DNA from: Cerrena zonata
Taxonomy: Eukaryota > Basidiomycota > Agaricomycetes > Polyporales > Cerrenaceae
Assembly: GCA_038087015.1 (NCBI GenBank)
Contig: JASBNA010000022.1
Span: 1-64,000 of the forward strand
Reading direction: 5' to 3'
Length of the DNA: 64,000 nt
Both the position numbers and the translations under genes were made by a program. The notes under the pieces are model-generated. The model was given only the letters and a program-made list of their open reading frames with translations. It searched no databases and had not been told where the DNA came from. Below, in pieces: positions 12,305-24,984 of the stretch (positions are counted from its first letter, which is position 1; each line of letters starts with the position of its first letter).

Positions 12305-12885
12305 CCGAGGTCGAGGTCGCGTACATAGCGACAGAATGGCGCTTTCAATAGCCATGGATGTTCTCGAGTCAGATCGTAACAGAACATGTGGAGTGGTTTG
12401 AGATTCTGAGATGTGTGGGCGATAAATAGCGACGACACTGGCACGGCGTGCTCGGAGTCCGAATCAATGCTTAGCCCATTGATGAATTAGACGGAATAAT
12501 GGGCCGTCTTGAGACTACGGTTGAAAGTGGACAATGATTTCGCTCTGACGTCGAGACGAGTAAAAAGATGAAGCTGAGTGTGATATCGCCATGTTCGATA
12601 GAGGGGAGCATACCTATATATTCTGAATGAATGGATCATACTCCGTAACGACCCAGTCCATGATAGATTCACAAAACTCTATCGGGAGGTGAAGGGGTGT
12701 AGGAAGTAATCGTGCCCTGCGAGATATGGAAATCCATCCCTGTCAGATAGGGATGCCTCTGATTATATGAATGTTACTTACCTGCTGACAGTTTTCGGGC
12801 ATCCTGAGACTGTGAGATGCTCTTCACTGTTACTTCCACCGATTACCCGGCTCAGAAACAGCGAGGCTTGTATAACTTGAAACAT
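12305..12885 (-). pseudogene. Broken F-box/LRR-like family member, fragment
   Basis: Read on the minus strand, exon 1 would be 12885-12782 (starts MFQVIQASLF) and a 65-base intron covers 12717-12781. Exon 2 begins at 12716 with LLPTPLHLPIEFCESIMDW, the F-box start of the family. It is clearly related to copy E (44989-46340): both share the intron position, exon 1 ending, TWRYHTQLHLF and SLFIAHTSQNLK. It is dead for three reasons: a stop and a deletion of roughly 30 bases in the F-box, a TAA in HYSV-stop-FINGLSID, and loss of everything after about DLDLG. Homology ends near 12305, next to the Sin3-like fragment on the opposite strand. It is CpG-rich, like copy E. Confidence 0.75.
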
Positions 12886-14124
12886 CGAGAGTTATGCGCT
12901 GTTGAGTGCAATGCGAGTTACGTCGACTTAGGAAAGAGTTTAGCGCAGAAGAGGTGAGAGACCCTAGATTATTGAGCCTCATGGGACAGGGTAGTGCTCA
13001 ACAAGCTTGAGATGACTGAGCGGATTAGAGAAGGACTCATACCAGATCATCGTCAACCCTGTAAGAGCTCAGAGAGTATGCCATGCCGATGCCGTCACCA
13101 GAGATGACAAGCAAGGGTTAGAATTGATCGACGCCCACTCAAACTTGCCCATAACGTACTTTCATTTCTACCGTTGACCTTGTCGAAACCTCTAGGTACC
13201 ATGGATGCTACATGCTTTGACGGGTAGATCTGTTCTCGAAAACATGAGCTGTGGGTTGTTGGTCCTGGAGATCTAGCTTCCTCTTGTCGAATGGATCCAG
13301 AAGTACCTACTAAACACACTCATGGGGCTCTATGATCTACATCATCTATTTGTTTAGAATGCGAACTCTGGTGTATAACGACCCCACCATTACGGTCAAA
13401 TATTCTAATTCTATACCTAGGATGCGATGTCGCGTTCGCCTTCGTTGATACCGAAACAAGAATAACAATCCTAAACTGGGATTGGTCAACACGTGAAACA
13501 AACCAGGTTACCATTGCGGCGAGGATTGTTCCAGGATGGGGGGCTAGGTAAACTAAATATAGATGATCAGCCATAGACGGGACAAAAGACCTCGACAATC
13601 CTGTTTCTCCAAGTGACGAAACTCTTCCACTACGAGTTATTTGTCTACTGATAAGTGTTACGAGTGTCATTTTGACAAGTGAGTGCTTTCGTATGCAGAT
13701 GGTCCAAACCGCTGGAACCATAGTTCTCGGAGTGTCCGTACCTCATTCTCCGTGTCTCCGAGTCTCCAGATATAACACATGAAACTTCGGCATGAATGAT
13801 GCTGCCGTCCCCGGTCACCGTTTGTATTGGTTTGTGTAGGTAGTGATCTATATGATCACTTCATAATATCTTCGTTTACTCTAAATTGTCTGCTACAAGA
13901 CCCATGTGTGATGATTAGTTGATTCAAGAGTCTAACACAATGATTAATGTGTTCCATTCATTTTTGAGGAAATGATATCAATTTATGTCTACTTAGGATC
14001 TCTTTCTGTTGATACATCAAGTATACATTATAAATAAAGAGAGAACAAGGAATAGATAAATGGTACAATATCAGCACTCCACCCAAGATCATCCACAAAT
14101 AAATATAGGACCACATCCAGATAT
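12886..14124. other. Intergenic, one unrecognised 133-codon open frame
   Basis: A minus-strand open frame at 13320-13721 (133 codons) is the longest here. I recognise no family in it and see no partner exons. From about 13885 the DNA becomes very CpG-poor and AT-rich, continuing into the DUF6533-type gene. Confidence 0.3.
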
Positions 14125-15971
14125 TTAGACAATTTCCTGCAGCTCAATCTCCTCAATCCCTTCACCTGCATAAGTACTGAGACTAATATGTGGAATAGAA
14201 GGCTCAGAATCATGAGTAATCCCAGATGGGCTTGGAATAGAGTCAAAAATTGTTAGAGGTTATCTGAGCAAGTAAGATAATGATACTTACCCAGCTTCTG
14301 GTGTCACCTCCACATTTTGAGATGGATTGATTTCTTTGATATCAGCCAATCCAGTGGAGAATGGGTAGCCAGAGTACTGAATCTTCTCTGTCTCTTCCTC
14401 CTGATCCTCTCTATTACTACCCAAAGAAGTAGCCAAAGTGGCTCCCATATTTCCCTCTATAGCTGAGGCAAAGTGCAAACTTGATAGCTTTGAGCTAGTT
14501 TGTGAAGGGTTCTTGGTTGTGTGATAGATAGAGCGGAGGTCAAGGATGAAGTGTGATAGAACAATGGAGGTGAGGCTGAAGATGGTAACATCAGAGAGAT
14601 ATCAAAAAAATATCAATAAGCTTGCTTACATCCATTGTATATAAATGAATTCTGAAGCATTTGTGGCACCCTCAAAAATAAATTTAGTTAAAGTTGATAT
14701 AAACATAAAGTATTTCTATCTCTTACATCATTAGTACTTGCCACAGCCAAAATATCAAGTATCATTGCAAGGATGTTGAGGAGAAGTAGTATACTAATAT
14801 TGTTTATTAACACTTATAAATATTAAAAACATTCTGCTTACCCAAATTGAATAGAGCCTGTAAAACAGTATCAGTAATTAGATATGAGATAATCAATATA
14901 CAACATTACCATTGTGTATTATAATGGTAGAAACTTTGCTGTTAGCTCTGACCTCTGCATCCCCCCTGAAAATATGAACTGTTTTCCATAAGGTGATACC
15001 TAGCACCATAGCATCTGTAGCTACAGATATTGCTCTGGTAATCACACCCACTATAAAAATCACCTATCAGGATATACTGCAGAGTGAAATATTGGTATCA
15101 TACAACTACCTAAGATGTCAATATTGATATTTTTATAGACTAGTTTGCTTACTATGTATACACAGTACCCTCTATTGTAATCCAGCAACCTGCCAATGGG
15201 CCTGATAATACAACTAGATATGATCCCCTAACAGAGATGGTATTGGCATACTATTAATAATATAAGTACTGATTTATATTGCCTGAAGATTGATACCCAC
15301 CATATTGATAGCTGGCTCAAACATGCTCAGAATAAATACCATCATAGTGGGAATCCATGCATGTTGGCAGATGCTCCAGATGCGTACACAGTCAAATGCT
15401 ATAAAAGCACCATATAATTAGTTAATGTTATTGGAAACATCTTGTTGACTTGCCTGCATATGAAAGAAGACAACAAATATCTACAATGTAGACTGTAAAA
15501 TATATTATCTTACAACTTATTGAAGTGTTAGTGTAATTATATATATGGTAAATATAGTAAACTGACCCCTAATAGTATGATTTAATAGAAGATATCAATA
15601 TAAGGAATGTCACTTACTATCACTGTTGTAGAAATTGGAAATTGATGAAGTAACAACAGAAGTGTATTGATAACAGTGCCATATCTAATAAGCAGGTATA
15701 AGACAGGCCCCGTACCAAATTTTCCTTGCCAGATACACCTGACTTCCTTTGGGAAGGACAAGATTGTATCATAGACAGCAAGAGCTAGAGAAAATTTTAG
15801 ATTGTGACCATGTATTATATCATAGTAATCACTCAAGGCAATAGTGAGAATAAAATTCTCAATCCGAATTTGAGAGCTAAAGAGTATATATTAGATGCAG
15901 CTATGACTAGGAAATATGACTTACATATCAAAAATAGCTTCATCAGGGGTGAGATCTAGCTTATCAGACAT
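14125..15971 (-). CDS. DUF6533-type multi-pass membrane protein
   Basis: Start ATG at 15971 (MSDKLDLTPDEAIFD), stop TAA ending at 14125, about eleven short exons. Spliced pieces follow the fungal DUF6533 order. They are LAVYDTILSFPKEVRCIW and LYLLIRYGTVINTLLLLL, then VRIWSICQHAWIPTMMVFIL and EPAINMYANTISVRGSYLVV. Next come TRAISVATDAMVLGITLWKT, LNILAMILDILAVAS and LSHFILDLRSIYHTTK, and a soluble tail ending YAGEGIEEIELQEIV. It should have about seven hydrophobic spans. Well-supported introns include 15877-15924 and 15785-15832. One intron (near 15.40-15.46 kb) appears to be GC-AG (TATGCAG then GCAAGT). The join between 15.46 and 15.62 kb is uncertain. Such proteins are abundant in agaricomycetes, with unknown function. 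The whole gene lies in a CpG desert but is not visibly broken. Confidence 0.75.
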
Positions 15972-16505
15972 AGTGGCAAGACAGGAGAACTAGTAGATAT
16001 GATACAAGCAATGTGCCAAAAATACAGAGATGGTAGGCTTGGTGGAGATGTAGTGGTCAAGGCATATAGATATATATAAGTGAACTACCTGTTAAGCAAA
16101 TAGATACCAACAAGATCATGCTATTTGCATTGACTGGCAGTTCCAAGGATAAAGTTTATGGACAGCAGAGGCACTGAGACCAGGGGATCATGATTAGGGG
16201 AGTACAGATCAGACAGGATGGACTCGTAACCCATCTATCAGAGGCAAGTACCTAAGAGGAAGAGATGAGCACAAGATGAATGATAGGAACTGTTTCACTA
16301 TGCTTGTGCAGCGCAAACATTTCATCCAAGACTAAAGTTAGGTGTAATTGATTCGCTAGGGGTATGTCTGAAGGTACACCAGATGGGCGAGAAAGTGGCA
16401 ACACTGCCTGGAGCAGTATAACGAGAATTCATTTTGTATTTCGTTCGTTTGTTCATTCTGAGATGGTACCTACAAGGAAACAAATCGTGCAGCGGGGATA
16501 CTTAC

Positions 16506-16719
16506 TATTGAGAAGTGTCGCGAGACTAGGTTTAAACTGTGTCAAGGCATGTCCAAATAGATGCGGTCTAGTTTGCTTCTGAAAGATGATATACATAGCT
16601 GACGGCATGGTAGAAGAGGTGTTGTTATCTGCTGCCATACCCGTTGAACATGTAGATAGCATATCTGTGATCACGGTTGTACCTATCATCGAGCACCTCT
16701 TCCTCTTCTCTCTTGGCAT
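16506..16719 (-). pseudogene. Possible DUF6533-type exon remnant
   Basis: On the minus strand the frame contains AMYIIFQKQTRPHLF and KPSLATLLNS, ending at a GTAAGT donor (exon end 16506) in phase 1. The intact gene next door has KVSTIIIHN ending at a phase-1 GTAATG donor at the corresponding place. The match is weak and the upstream part does not align well. The stretch is CpG-normal, unlike the intact gene. It could equally be unrelated. Confidence 0.25.
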
Positions 16720-19700
16720 CGTACTGTGATATCCACTTTCATTTACCTTAGTTGGGACTCCTGCTTTCTAATCCCCGCAGATGTAATCACGCAAGCTTGC
16801 GTACGGTACTCCTTTGACGACTCTACACGAGAGAATGTCCTGAGACCAGATCAATCATAACTCTCCTGCGAGGTTGTCGCTCTATATGTGACTCTCCCTA
16901 CATTCCTCAGCTCTCGCATTATATCCTGACTTCTCGGAAGCCCGGTATCTGTTCAACTGTTGATCTAAGCAGACCTTGATATGTTTATAACACCGTTGCA
17001 TGTATGATAATGTTCCCAATATTTAAGGTCGAGACCCGTACATCTTCAGCAATGATAACGTGTCTCTTCATGTGCCTCGAGATACGTTCAACAAACCTCT
17101 CAGTAACTTACGTTCAGGAAGTCAACAGGAAACTATATGATACAACTTGTTGAACATTCTCCATGACAGTGATACTTGTTGCGATCTTTCGATATCTATT
17201 AGGGGGATTGTGCTGAAAGTACATCGTTCCGGATGGGACTAACGATCTATCATTGTAAATAAAGCAATGGCAGCCTGTGATAGGGAGGGTAAAAGAACAT
17301 CTCCGAAGAAGATGGCAATAGAAAGCAAAGCGGTATCCGCAAGTTGGCGTTATCGCATTAGTGCCATTACCAGTGCATGTCGGTCACCGAGGAAGTCGAA
17401 GATAAGGCACTCAGTCATCAGTGACAGCGGAGAGGTTGATGAATTGATTCTCACCATCACAACCAGGTTCGTTGACAATAATCAAGAGATCCGGAGAAAC
17501 ATATCGTAAATGCGAAGAGCAAAATGATCTATTTGTAAATAATAGTATCACTTTTGTATGTGAAAGGATGGATAGCACGGTGCATACAACCATGGAATCC
17601 AGCTAGATCTCGCAGTATAGCAGCGACAAGGCCAATTTTATATCATTTACGTCCAGATTCCGCAATACTGGTGTACGAATCCCATATAGATAGCGGGAAG
17701 TGCTGCGATCTCGATGTTACTGGCACCGTTGGGTCTGTTTTGTAGCTTCGCTGAGATGGGGGATGAGTACCTTTCTGCTATATGGTCCAATATCGTACGG
17801 AAGCAAACAGCACGGGGAGCCACTTCGCACATTACGAGAACAGAGCACCGCTATGGAGACTCTGCACTTGTGTCAGTAGCATTCCGTGAATACGACAGCG
17901 ATTGCAAGGAATTGGAGGGAACCGACTTCGCCCATCGTCTCTACATAGAGATAGAATGAGTAATTGCATGTGGGGACGAGGTCTGTACGAGCCATTGATG
18001 GACAAGTATCGCCCGAGCGAAACATAACGAAGTGACGGTAGGCGAGATTATATAAAGCGGCCTAGTGGGATTTGAGGGCACTTTTTCGACTGAATGCCGC
18101 GACGACGTGGTACCAATATGGTCGATATGACACGTTATAGCCTCACAGGAAGAGTCTGCGAGTGTCCTAGTAGGCGAGTGTCTACATTCATGAAGAACTG
18201 ACGTGAGCTAGAGAAGGAAGTAGGTACGCATAGTTCTGACATAGCCACAGTGAGTTACGCCTTCACATTAAATAAAGATCCGATTTAGCAGTCGAGATAT
18301 AGGATCTTAAGGTCTGGAGAAGGAGAGATGCTGGAAGCAATGTACCAAAGGAATCTCACGTCGCGGGCGAGAACTGACGTGGCACCGTCCCACAACGACT
18401 GGTAGCGTGAAGGGGAAACCGAAGACACTTGGACTCAGGCTTTCGCATCTTGAGCCTTGGGAGTGCCTGAAATGTCGTGAAGGTACGCATACAACACGTT
18501 TGAATGAATCTCACAAATTAATGCAAGCTCTTGGGGTGGATAGTCACATAGATCGTCTTGATAGGGGGTAGCAGCGCTCTTTCGCCTTCCAGGCCAGAGT
18601 ACAGGGTCGGCAGAAACCAGCTGAATGCTCTCCAAACGAGCAAGAAGCAAGGAGAGCACACGTACAAGTAATCGACGTGCTGTACATCGAGGAAGTGAGG
18701 CTCGAATTGAGTCAAAAGAATGGATAGGATGTCAATACCCGGAAGACTGATGTCCACCATCAAACGCGAGGTATTGGGTATAATGAGAGGGCATCAGTCA
18801 AGACGAGAGATGAGAGTACCGGGAAGATGAAGGTTGGAAGCGATATTATAAGCAAAGAGTGGTCGGCCACATTTTGTACGGCAGCCATACAGGCTGCCGA
18901 GAAGGACGACGTCAGAGAATAAGTAGGTCGGTATCGAAATGAATGATACAAGACAGCCCCGATTATCGTCAGGATTGAGAGCGAGAGATTCGATGTATTG
19001 AACATTGAGTGTAGATATTAGTAAAATGAAAACGAGTGAAAATTGAATGATGAAGGCTCATTTCCGATTGAGAGATGAAGATAGGTCGAGTCATGGGTCA
19101 AGGGTCGAACAAGGAAAATGCGTTTGAGAGTGGTCTTGAATGAAGGGACAATGTGTACCACTTCCCAAAAAGCATGAGAGCGTAGAGCGATACTGACCGA
19201 CAGAAGTCGAAGGTTTTGAAAAGAGGCCTCGTAGACTTTTGGAGGTTGAGTCTAAGGAAGGTGCTCCTACAGTCTATGACTTGGACGACGAGTTTGAGGT
19301 ATTGCAGCGCAGGTCCATGGTGGTCTAAGTAAAAATAGAAAAAGGAAACATTCTACACGTATCAGGGATCGGTGAGCCATACTAGCCATGGAATGATGGG
19401 AGGATACGCACAATACGTTGTCAACCCAGCCGTTCGTGTTCAAACTCTTAGTCTAATATCCCGGACAATAACTGCACGGCGAACTGATAAATGATGAGTA
19501 CCAGTACGGCATGCACACTTCAAAGGTGGGCCCGGTGGTGACCCGAGTGCGAGTTTGCAGGCCTTGGTGAATGTTGATTGACGACGCGCACAGTCTAGCT
19601 AGGTGATCGAGCGAAGTAGAGAAGAAAGCGATAGATACCGAGAGAGACTCAGAGCAGACCATCGTCGGTGTTGTAAAAGTGGAGGGAACCGGACATATCC

Positions 19701-22394
19701 AACTTGTTCAACGAGCGAGAGACGACAAGGCTTCAAGCGCTCGAACTGATCGACACGCTCAGATTGGATGCTAACACTGACGGAAGGTTTCTACTGTATC
19801 TCAACAGGTCCATTTCATGGTTCTCTCGTATCTAGTCGTCCTCCTTACAGTACAGGTCCCTCGAAACAACGACCGTCTCACAATACGACTGACTACTGTA
19901 GCCGTCACGATTCTCTCTACAGTATCTGTCTCCGTTCCCCGAAACAATAATCGTCTATGATTCACTAGAAGCCTTCATTGTTTCCTACGAACTTTGGAGA
20001 AGTTCTGGCTCTACTCTTGCAGAAGAATACTATCTTGTTCGTATCCTGCTTAGCCTGCACTGCTAAGGAGCAGGAAGACGATCGGGCAGCTACTACTGAT
20101 GTGTGTCCCGAGAAGATACAATTGAATATATTGCCTCTTCGTAGAAGACTGCTATGCTCGATACTGGGTTCGATCTACGATGTCTAGCTCTCTCAAGTAG
20201 TCTTTGAGCTTGGTCTCTAGAGGCGATGAAATTGGTATGATCATCCTATTCGTAAGTATGTACATCTCGTATGTATTTCTCTGACACTGCAACACAGGAT
20301 GTATTCGTCTTCCAAGAACATTTTTTGGTCTCTATGTAGAGTGGTCAGCTTAACCTCGCTCACGATACCCTTTCATCTCTACCCATTCACCTTGTTGAAA
20401 TACTTCCAGGTTTCATGGCTGCTATGTGTTCTGACAAGGAGGGAATCTCTAATCGAGAACAAGAACTGCGACCCGTTTCCATTGAATATCTAGGTGATTT
20501 TATTTCTAATGTCGAAGGACAACAAACGCTGTCGTTACCGTGTCAGCACTCTATGCTCTACATACCGTGATTAACGCTGCCGAAATTACTACGGCAACTT
20601 CACTGATGCTGTCAACTGGGGCGTTTTCTGACAAACCGAAATAACAGCGATTGGTATCACCTGTCAGTCTTGTCTATTAATGACAGGAACAAGGGCCGGG
20701 ACCTGCCATGCTAGTTAGACCGACATACCGAGGGAAACGAGCTAGATCATTGTCCCAACCTGAGGAACATCTTCTGAATAGTGCTCTAGCAAAATAATGA
20801 GGTTGGGGAGTAGAAAACCCGAGAGTTTATCATCAGTACTAACAACCGGTACGTATGTGCTCAATTCACAAATTCGCAATATCGTGTGCTGTCGACACCT
20901 CTTGGCGAGCCGACTAACGACATTGTGCATCTCGAAAGTGACGTGATTGGAGCTCGACCGTAGGTGGGAATCTTCGACAAGTTTGGACTCGTCTGCGATA
21001 ACTGAGTCTCTTACAGGTCAATTTTACTAGTGCCATTTGGACAAGGACATATTTTCCTGCCTCGATGGCCCTAATTGAAGCTACTGGAACTATAACTATC
21101 AGAAGGTATGTATCTTCTCCGCGTTTGTCCAGATATGACAGGTCAAGTTTACCCACACAACCACTCGTTTACTGCACCCCATCTTTCTTGGTCCCCCCCC
21201 TCCAACGGGACTATGTCTACAGCGACTGTCGTACAGTTACTTAAATCTTATCGATTCTATATCTCCAATGCTGTAGCGGTGTTCTGTTCTCTTGGACAAT
21301 GACATTTTCGTTCCAAAGATCCCCGTCCAGGTTCTGATCTTATATCTCCGTGCAGGTGATATAGAGCGTGGTCATACGGCCCACTCTTATTCATTATTAC
21401 GTTCTCTCCTTACTTTGTACCGTTGCTTTATTTCCGGTGGTGCACTATGCAGTGAGATAACCCACAATGCCATCAGACTAAATGTGGGATTTCGACCAAT
21501 TTTGACCGTGACCTTATTCTTCGTTTCGTGGTGAGTTATCTTAATACCCGTTTCATTTCCTTTATTGATTGGAGGTGATTTTGAATTATTTCTTCCATAG
21601 AGTGATTTATCAACCTTTCCGGTCCTTTGATGTTTCTTTGACTTTTACTCTTTTCCCCACCAGTCAAAGCCATTCCACCCCCGTTTTATGGATGCCTTAA
21701 CGTTGAACGCGGATTCGCCCCCTACCCCCTCTTCACAAGTCGGTATATTGGTCTTCATGACTCCCAGGAATAAAATCACGTCTCCTTTCCTTTGTTAGAA
21801 CGACTTACGCCCCCGAAGTCTGAGGATTATCTAACCCTAGCAGACATGGACTGTTGACATGTTACGCCTAGGGAATGTTCCTCATTGCGGTGGCAGACCA
21901 TTATATGTCGAAAGACGTGTCTGTGTCATTGAGGAATATTTACTCCCTTCGCTAGACACGAGGAGACCGGCCATCGTTGGTGGATCGATGGCCGAAGGCT
22001 CAAGAGCTCATGTATCAAAAGCTTGTTTCTTATCTAACAAAGTTCCTTCTGACAGGGGACTCTTACGCGTGCTCTACGTAAGGTCTGTCAACCATACCAG
22101 TGCTTGAGGCCACTCCTCCCTCGCTTACCGGATTGCAACAAGTCTAAGTGAGATATTGTACAAGAGAGCGAGTGTTAGACTCCAGAAACTGAAGATTGGA
22201 CTCCCATCCTGGTATAGAAGGATTCATATATTCATCGTCAAACCCGTTTAGGCTACGGTATTGCATAACCTTGCTGCTGTAAGGCCGTTGCCGCATCATA
22301 TTGACAGGTGGGCGACAAATTGGCATCCCTAATATCCTATGGTTGAACCTCATCTTTTTCTTCCTTTTCACCATCTCCTAGTTATCTGTCTGTT
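16720..22394. other. Gene-poor, decayed accessory DNA
   Basis: No gene I can support in 5.7 kb. A minus-strand trace at about 18435-18760 reads in two overlapping frames (LLPPIKTIYVTIHP, then QELALICEIHSNVLYAYLHD), as expected of a frameshifted gene remnant of unknown family. At 19830-19945 there is a degenerate direct repeat (tacagtacaggt...cgaaacaacgaccgtct and tacagtatctgt...cgaaacaataatcgtct). The rest shows only short open frames on both strands. Confidence 0.35.
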
Positions 22395-22626
22395 ATGGAC
22401 CCTGCAAGAATCACGTCGTCTCCTAGTGTCGTTCGATACTCCAAAGAGTTTGAAAAGGAAATGCGGGAAAGAGCTATATTTCTCGAGCCCGAGATCATTC
22501 ATGAAATGATAGAACAAGGTAAGCATAACCCGATGCCCTATTTCGATCCATATAGGTCTAATTCTAATTCATTGACTTTTAGAGGCCCGTATATATTACG
22601 ACATGATGAAAGATGGTATTGTATAA
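22395..22626 (+). CDS. Hypothetical 55-residue spliced open frame
   Basis: ATG at 22395; exon 1 runs to 22518, a 64-base GT-AG intron covers 22519-22582, and exon 2 runs to a TAA ending at 22626. The product would be small, charged and helix-prone (KEFEKEMRERAIFLEPEIIHEM, then EARIYYDMMKDGIV). I recognise no family, so it may be a chance frame or a remnant. It lies just before a degenerate copy of the repeated cassette at about 22.65-22.80 kb. Confidence 0.2.
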
Positions 22627-23744
22627 TATCCTCATGATGGTAGATATCCCACCGTCCACCGATCATATCCTTTCCTTGACTCTCAGTGTTCGTACGTGGA
22701 TCTTTGGGTCTCTGATGAATTCTCACATCAACACCAATTGCATAGTCTGAGAAAACGCATTTGATAATAGACCGACATGATATACAAGGCATGATCGTCG
22801 ATATGTTCAAAATAATAAGTATCTTGATATTGATGTCGTGAGGGGGGGAGGATATGAAGTGAGAAGTGAGAGTCAAGACCAGGGATTGAGGAGCCGATTA
22901 TCTAAGAGCTGCATATACTGCAAGGGATGACTGACAAGATCAACGAGAACGAGATGAACTGCCGGGTTTGATGCTTGATAGTCAAGAGGAGTCCGGGTCC
23001 CAACGTCGAGCTAGTTGTGGGTACAGAGTGTTGCTATCGGTTGAATATGTAGCTCGTATGCCGTATATCCGAGCATACATGACAGCAACTTATCAGAATT
23101 TCTACTCTTCAACGAGTGAGCTCCCCAATCGGATTCCAACGGACTACGAGAATAACCGGTGGACATCTTGGAATGCAGAAAGAAATATAGCACCGACGAC
23201 GGGAACAGCGGTGAAGTAAAGAGAATATAATGCATTCATTCCGTAAGGGGGCATGATACTTTGATGGTCGCAATAGAATTGGACTAGAAATCACAGGGAG
23301 CAGTTCAGAAGCGAGAGTGATCTTCAGAGGGGGACAGAGCGGGGAAGAGCAACGAATACCATCGATAGATCCGCATGTCCGATGAAAATAAAGAGGGCCA
23401 TTCATTTTTGGTGCGGGTGCGCATTAAATCGAATCATTCCAATGACTTGAGTGGATGGTCGGGTGAAGCAATCGGTAGTGGACAGAGTAAAACAGCGTGA
23501 GGTAGCGAGCATATCTCAGTCGGAAGACCTTCATGCTTTGCATACACCGAAATCAGAGAGTTGTGAATTAGGAAGATAGCACAGGCCGCTTGTTCATTGA
23601 TGAGTTGAAGGCCAAGATATTAAAACCGAGGATTCTAGTGGATAAACCGATTGTGATCCCCTTATGATCTGTCCACATTGGTTTGATGAACGGCGGTAGG
23701 TTACTTTGAGTCCACTTCAGCGTAAACAGACCAAGAAGTACTAG

Positions 23745-24130
23745 CCCAGGCCCGGGCCAACGATTTACAGTAGACATTCTGGCTTATCAGAGAACGTCAC
23801 GTAGTAAACTGAACAAAGCAGTGGAATCGACGAAGCATGTGAACCTGCGTGGTCCTCCTATATTAGAACATGCTTCATCGTAGCTCATCTCTGCATCGAT
23901 AGGGGTAGCAAAGGGGCTAGTGGTACTCGTAATGAGAAAGAAATAGTTCCATCGAGAGGACAGCAATGGTGGAACGTGGTGTTGGGAGTGCTACTCAGCG
24001 TAATCAGACCTCTAGTTCGAGCCCAGGCAGACGATCGGAGGACGTAACGTAGTAACTTGAACAAAAAGCAGTCCAATCGAGAAAGCAGGTGAACCATCGT
24101 TGGTGGGAGTGGTACTCAAAACGCATGCTT
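23745..24130. repeat. Two diverged direct repeats about 265 bases apart
   Basis: The block starting at 23745 (agcccaggc...gtcacgtagtaaactgaacaaa...gcagtggaatcga...gtgaacc) recurs from about 24011 (agcccaggc...gtaacgtagtaacttgaacaaa...gcagtccaatcga...gtgaacc). Between 23835 and 23882 the first copy also holds an imperfect hairpin (gaagcatgtgaac against gaacatgcttc). No coding content is recognised. Confidence 0.55.
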
Positions 24131-24984
24131 GACGTTCGATCCCGCAGAGGCCAGGTTTGGAAGGGGTTTGTGCGTGATTTGGAAAAGTCGAACTGTGACA
24201 GCATACAGAATAGTGGCCGCTGGAAGAAATCTGAGCGGTGAACGGACTGCAGAGATCTGCTGCAGACGAGAGGAAGAACAATCTCAACGTGCTCTTGTCC
24301 GACTGTTCCTTTGCTCAAATGAAGCCACGCCGCTCGCATCGTGCTTGAAGCAATGACCCGACCAATAGAATCTTGTGCCATATTTACTTCACATTACCAA
24401 CGACGGGTGACAAAGAGGAACTACCGGGGACGATATCGTCGATGGTATCTCCAGCGATAGCACCTGCATCTTGAATATGTTTTCTTGGATTGGAGCCGGT
24501 GGAGGGATAGCTGCTGAGGTGGGCGAGGAAGTGGCAGGTGTGGAAGAAATATTGGCAGGGAGGTGGTACAGCTGACGAAGTTTCTGCAGAAAAGATCGAT
24601 CCCATTGTGATCAATCATGAAGAGGTAGGGAAGAAGGTGATCGTTCCACAGACAGATTACTGACCCACTAGTCTATCGCATACACAGTAACTTCGGTAAT
24701 TCGACTCTTTTCTGTGGAATCTTGTCTGCACCGAAGTGCATATCTCCACGGTACTTGTGCATATTGGAGCGAGAATCGGGTCTACACGACGAACGTCGAT
24801 GCAGATGTGATCCGGACGGGACAGCTGGAGGTTATCGCATTAAGAATCTACATCTTGGGGTCCGTGCCGCAGGTTTAGAGTCCAGTGTGGACAGTAACGG
24901 AACGAGGGAGGGAGGCGTGACTCAAGAGACGATTTTGACGAGGTGCTGTGTGCCATGAATTGGATTGTAGGACGGGTAGGCGAA

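Noticed and set aside
13320..13721. 133-codon minus-strand open frame before the DUF6533-type gene
   Set aside because: No recognisable motif and no splice-linked neighbour.
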